In this document: positions 61,082 through 64,000 of the stretch, piece by piece
Layout: each line of letters starts with the position of its first letter
Numbering within the stretch: the first letter of the stretch is position 1
Assembly: GCF_031624495.1 (NCBI RefSeq)
Contig: NZ_JAMQOP010000004.1
Span: forward strand, 1-64,000
DNA from: Halogeometricum sp. S1BR25-6
GTDB lineage: Archaea > Halobacteriota > Halobacteria > Halobacteriales > Haloferacaceae
DNA: 64,000 nt
Direction: 5' to 3'
Notes under the pieces: model-generated
What the model was told of the DNA's origin: nothing
What the model saw: only the letters and a program-made list of their open reading frames with translations
Databases searched by the model: none
Position numbers and translations under genes: made by a program

Positions 61082-62347
61082 TCACTCGTTCGACGATTTG
61101 CGGGCCGCACCGGTCGTGTCCGCCCGCGCCGGTTCCTCCATGACGTACCCGGCGACCGCCGTGAGGAGGCTCGCGGCCGCCAGCGCGACCAGCGCCGGGC
61201 CGAACGTCCCCGTGCGGTCGTAGACGACACCGATGGTGAACGGACCGAGGAAGCCGCCGACTTCGCCGACGGTGAAGATGAGACCCGTCGCGACGGCGGT
61301 GAGACCGGGGCCGATACCCTCCATCTCGATGGGAATCGCGCGGACGAGCGGCGCGAGTCCGCCGACGGCGAACACGCCGACCAGCGCGAGCGAGACCAAC
61401 AGCGTCCAGACGGACCCGCTCGCGAGCAGTCCGACCGTTCCGACCGCGCCGGCGATACCGCACGCGATGATCGGGAGCCGACGGGTCGAGAAGTGGTCGG
61501 AGAGCGCGGGGACGCCGACGATTCCGATGATTCGGACGAAGACGAACAGGCTCGCCAGCGTCCCCGCCAGCGCCGGCGCCATCCCGCGCGCTCGGAGTAT
61601 CGCGACGAGCCAGTTCGACAGTCCGTGGCTGATGAACAGTTGCACCGTCCCCACGACGACGAGCAGCAACAGACCGCGGTGGGTCAGCACGCGCGCGAGG
61701 TCGTCGGTGACGGAGGCCAGCGCGAACGTCCGCCCGTCGTCGTCGCCGAATCGCTCGACGCGGTCCCAGAGTCCCCACGAGACGGCGAACCAGAGCAGGG
61801 CGAAGGCGACGACGAAGACGCCGGTGTAGGTGAAGAACTGCCGCCACCCGGTCACCAGCGGGTCGACGAGCGGTTGTGCGACGGCGAATACGGTCGCGCT
61901 TCCAAGCGTCGACCCGACGGTGTACACCGAGGACATCGCGCCGGCGCGCTCGGCGGGGAACAGTTCGGAGACGAGTTTGGGAAGCCCGAACGTGACGGCT
62001 GTTCCCCCGACGCCGAGGAGGAGCGTCGGCGCGACGACCGTTGTGAACCCGGTGGCGGACCCCCTGAGAACGTGGGCGACGCCGACCACGAGCAGTCCGA
62101 CGCCGAGCGAGACCCGTGACCCGAGGCGGTCGATGACGAGACCGGAGACGAGCGCCAGCGGGATGTAGCTGAGTTGTACGGCGCCGGTGACGACGCCGGC
62201 CTCCGTTCCCGATAGGCCGAGCGCGTCGATGATGGGCACGAGGTATGCGGCGAGGGAGAACCACGAGAACGTGTACAGGAAGTAGCCGAGCGTGGCGAAC
62301 GCGAGTAGCACGTAGGATTCGGTCGAGACGTCGCCGTCGTCGGTCAT
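61082..62347 (-). CDS. MFS transporter
   Basis: This is a 12-segment major facilitator transporter of 421 residues. It starts with a short polar N-terminus (MTDDGDVSTESYVLLAFATL) and has the MFS motif A-like loop GLVIDRLGSRVSLG between segments 2 and 3. SHGLSNWLVAILRARGMAP in the second half is typical of organic anion or nitrate-type members. ATG 62347 is preferred over a Met 11 codons upstream. It could export or import a small organic compound; the substrate is unknown. Confidence 0.9.
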   Translation of the reverse strand: MTDDGDVSTESYVLLAFATLGYFLYTFSWFSLAAYLVPIIDALGLSGTEAGVVTGAVQLSYIPLALVSGLVIDRLGSRVSLGVGLLVVGVAHVLRGSATGFTTVVAPTLLLGVGGTAVTFGLPKLVSELFPAERAGAMSSVYTVGSTLGSATVFAVAQPLVDPLVTGWRQFFTYTGVFVVAFALLWFAVSWGLWDRVERFGDDDGRTFALASVTDDLARVLTHRGLLLLVVVGTVQLFISHGLSNWLVAILRARGMAPALAGTLASLFVFVRIIGIVGVPALSDHFSTRRLPIIACGIAGAVGTVGLLASGSVWTLLVSLALVGVFAVGGLAPLVRAIPIEMEGIGPGLTAVATGLIFTVGEVGGFLGPFTIGVVYDRTGTFGPALVALAAASLLTAVAGYVMEEPARADTTGAARKSSNE

Positions 62348-62450
62348 TCGGATACGAAGATACCGCGGCCCCACGTACATGGAGTTGACTGAACCGGCGG
62401 CGGTGGCCGTCGTTTCGCAAAGAGCGCCCCGCGGCCCCGACTGCGACGGT

Positions 62451-62687
62451 TCAGAACCGGTAGCCGTCCTCGGACGGTCGTTCGGTGTAATCCGCCTGCA
62501 GACCGAGCGACCCTCGAACGGCGTCTCCGAGCGTGACCTCTCGTATCTCGACGCCGGCCTGCGAGCCGCAGACCGCCATCATCGACGTTCGCTGCCGTCG
62601 TCGAAGGCCGGCGAGGAGGCCGAGGAACAGGACGGCCGGGGTGACGCTGAGAAGCGCCATTAGGAGTATCGCGTGGAGTACGGACAT
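62451..62687 (-). CDS. Small hypothetical membrane protein
   Basis: This 78-residue protein has one N-terminal membrane segment (AILLMALLSVTPAVLFLGL), a basic RRRQR anchor and a soluble acidic tail ending EDGYRF. It is about 100 nt upstream of the MFS gene on the same strand and may be co-transcribed. No family is recognised. The start is ATG 62687. Confidence 0.55.
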   Translation of the reverse strand: MSVLHAILLMALLSVTPAVLFLGLLAGLRRRQRTSMMAVCGSQAGVEIREVTLGDAVRGSLGLQADYTERPSEDGYRF

Positions 62688-62868
62688 ACTCCCGGATTCG
62701 GTAGAGATGGCGTAAGAACACTATCTAGGAGTATAGTACCCCTGTGAGACCGGGGCTAGTCGGGTACGGTCGGTCGAGCCCCGATTCGAGGGCGGCCGGT
62801 CGAAACGGGCCTCGGCCCCGCGCGGGGCACCGGTGCCTCTATGTTCCGTCCCGAGCATCGCTACCGAA

Positions 62869-63561
62869 ATGGCGTCCGACCCGATAACCGTTCACCTGAT
62901 CGGAGACTCCACCGCGGCGGAGAAGGCGGCGAGCGAGCGTCCCGAAACGGGCTGGGGAACGCCGTTCGCCGAACGCGTCGACGACTCGGTGACGGTCGAG
63001 AACCACGCCCGCAACGGGCGCAGCACTCGCACCTTTCTGGAAGAGGGGCGCTGGCATCCCGTCGTGACCGCCTTGGAGGCGGGCGACTACGTGTTCGTCC
63101 AGTTCGGCCACAACGACGAGGTTCCCTCGAAAGAGCAGTACACGCCGGAAGCGGAGTTCGAGGCCAACCTCGAACGGTTCGTCGCCGAGACGCGCGAACG
63201 AGGGGCGGAAGTGGTGCTACTCACGCCTCTCGCACGCCGTCACTTCGGCGAAGAGGGGATACCGGAGGACACGCACCGAGCCTACTCGGAACTCACCAGG
63301 GACGTCGCGCGACTGCACGACGTACCCCTCGTCGACGCGGACGAGCGAAGCCGGTCTCTCCTGCGCGAGTTGGGTCCCGAGGAGTCGGAATCCCTCTACA
63401 ACCATCTCTCGCCGGGCGAGCACCCGAACTACCCGGACGGCGTGACCGACGACACGCACTTCAGCGAGGCCGGCGCCCGCCGGATGGCCGACCTGATTCT
63501 CGACGGCGTCGAAGCGCTGGACCTCGGGTTGGCGACCCGCCTCGACCGGGATTCCGGATAA
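62869..63561 (+). CDS. SGNH/GDSL esterase (rhamnogalacturonan acetylesterase-like)
   Basis: This SGNH hydrolase has 230 residues. Block I is LIGDSTAAEK (nucleophile Ser), the Gly block is in VENHARNGRSTRTF, block III is FVQFGHNDE (Asn), and block V is TDDTHFSEAGARRMADL (Asp and His). The Asp-Ser-Thr and GHND motifs are typical of rhamnogalacturonan acetylesterases, which remove acetyl groups from pectic polymers. No signal peptide is visible from the ATG at 62869, so it probably acts in the cytoplasm on imported oligosaccharides. Confidence 0.88.
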   Translation: MASDPITVHLIGDSTAAEKAASERPETGWGTPFAERVDDSVTVENHARNGRSTRTFLEEGRWHPVVTALEAGDYVFVQFGHNDEVPSKEQYTPEAEFEANLERFVAETRERGAEVVLLTPLARRHFGEEGIPEDTHRAYSELTRDVARLHDVPLVDADERSRSLLRELGPEESESLYNHLSPGEHPNYPDGVTDDTHFSEAGARRMADLILDGVEALDLGLATRLDRDSG

Positions 63562-63592
63562 TCGCCCCGTCTCGACGCGTGCAAAAACCGGA

Positions 63593-64000
63593 CTATCCCG
63601 GTCCGAACGCGGCGATGTCGGCGCCCACCGTCGCCAGCGCGTCCGCCGGGTTCGGGTCGCTGTCCGCCAAGTGCGTGTAGCGGTGGTCCGGGACGTTCGA
63701 CAGCGCCGCGGCGATGGCCTCGCTGTACGTCTCCACGCCCGGTTCCGTCGGGTCGTCGCCGCCCCAGACGTCCCGGATGACCGTCATCGAGTCGATGCGA
63801 ACCTCCAGACTGCGCGGCTCGTAGCGGGTCAGCAGCTCCGAAAGCCCGAGTTGGAGGGCGACGTACTCGGCGACGTTGTTCCCCGTCCGAGAACCGGCGG
63901 GGCGGCCGAGGCGTGCGAGTTGCGTCTCCTGGGAGTCCACGATGACGGCCCCCGCCCCCGCGGGGCCGGGGTTCCCGCGCGAACTGCCGTCGACGTAGAG
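63593..64000 (-). CDS. rnhA: RNase HI family protein (5' part beyond window)
   Basis: The last 136 codons include YVDGSSRGNPGPAGAG, the first active-site Asp region of archaeal type I RNase H, then NNVAEYVALQLGLSELL with the Glu, and VRIDSMTVIRDV with the next Asp. The C-terminal Asp region is SDSNPADALAT-like (ADSDPNPADALATV). These enzymes cleave RNA in RNA-DNA hybrids. The N-terminus is outside the window, so the full length and start cannot be given. Confidence 0.88.
   Translation of the reverse strand, partial: LYVDGSSRGNPGPAGAGAVIVDSQETQLARLGRPAGSRTGNNVAEYVALQLGLSELLTRYEPRSLEVRIDSMTVIRDVWGGDDPTEPGVETYSEAIAAALSNVPDHRYTHLADSDPNPADALATVGADIAAFGPG

Noticed and set aside
1-64000. tRNA, rRNA, CRISPR arrays and replication origins
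   Set aside because: I looked for clover-leaf-like ends, regular repeat-spacer patterns and clustered origin repeats with an Orc1/Cdc6 gene, and saw none.

Overview
The window reads as chromosomal or megaplasmid DNA of an extremely halophilic archaeon (class Halobacteria). The base composition is GC-rich throughout, the proteins are strongly acidic, exported lipoproteins carry Tat signals followed by lipoboxes and Gly/Ser/Asp linkers, start codons are often GTG with 4-nt ATGA or GTGA overlaps, and several genes have a TATA-like box about 27 nt before the start codon, as expected for leaderless transcripts. The regulator at 45.3-46.1 kb belongs to the archaeal HTH-10 (Bat-type) family. I cannot name the genus from sequence alone. 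No rRNA, tRNA, CRISPR array or intact insertion sequence was seen.

0-11 kb: a TAXI-type TRAP transporter (fused permease, cut by the window edge, plus binding lipoprotein) is followed by a sugar-acid-like cluster. This has a LarA-like isomerase, an SDR dehydrogenase, a cupin and a fumarylacetoacetate-hydrolase-family enzyme on the minus strand, and two enolase-superfamily dehydratase/racemase genes on the plus strand. Dehydratase, SDR and FAH-type hydrolase together match the logic of an oxidative diketo-hydrolase route. An amidase, a zinc-ribbon protein, a small membrane protein, a histidine kinase and a SnoaL-like protein follow.

14-42 kb: a broad aromatic-acid degradation island. It holds a phenylacetyl-CoA epoxidase operon (paaA, paaD, paaB, paaC and a separate PaaD zinc ribbon), a plant-type 2Fe-2S ferredoxin that could replace the PaaE reductase, an acyl-CoA dehydrogenase, three enoyl-CoA hydratase/isomerases (one with the PaaG-type Asp signature), a 3-hydroxyacyl-CoA dehydrogenase, a thiolase, an aldehyde dehydrogenase, a MaoC hydratase, an aromatic acid-CoA ligase, a two-subunit CoA-transferase, a benzyl-alcohol-type dehydrogenase and a Liv-type ABC transporter. 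A compact operon encodes two UbiD-family proteins, one with and one without the catalytic motif, plus a 166-residue unknown and a metallo-beta-lactamase-fold hydrolase. A fusion of a catalytically degenerate HMG-CoA-synthase-like domain with a DUF35 zinc-ribbon/OB domain sits next to the thiolase.

42-50 kb: a soluble chemotaxis transducer, two damaged genes, then an HTH-10 regulator, a proline racemase-family enzyme and a sodium:neurotransmitter-type symporter. Near-identical CTCCCATGGGAG palindromes precede the TATA-like boxes of the racemase and symporter promoters, and weaker CCATGG-centred sites lie at the same position before the regulator and a second Liv transporter. This suggests a small undescribed regulon.

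50-64 kb: a second complete Liv ABC transporter (with a 19-codon mini-ORF bridging livG and livF), a CNNM-type membrane protein split by an in-frame TAG, a MetE-like protein, a frameshifted and truncated ABC exporter, an SDR, an MFS transporter, a small membrane protein, an SGNH esterase and the C-terminal part of an RNase HI. Disrupted reading frames cluster between 44 and 60 kb. They mean either a decaying accessory region or indel errors in the assembly.
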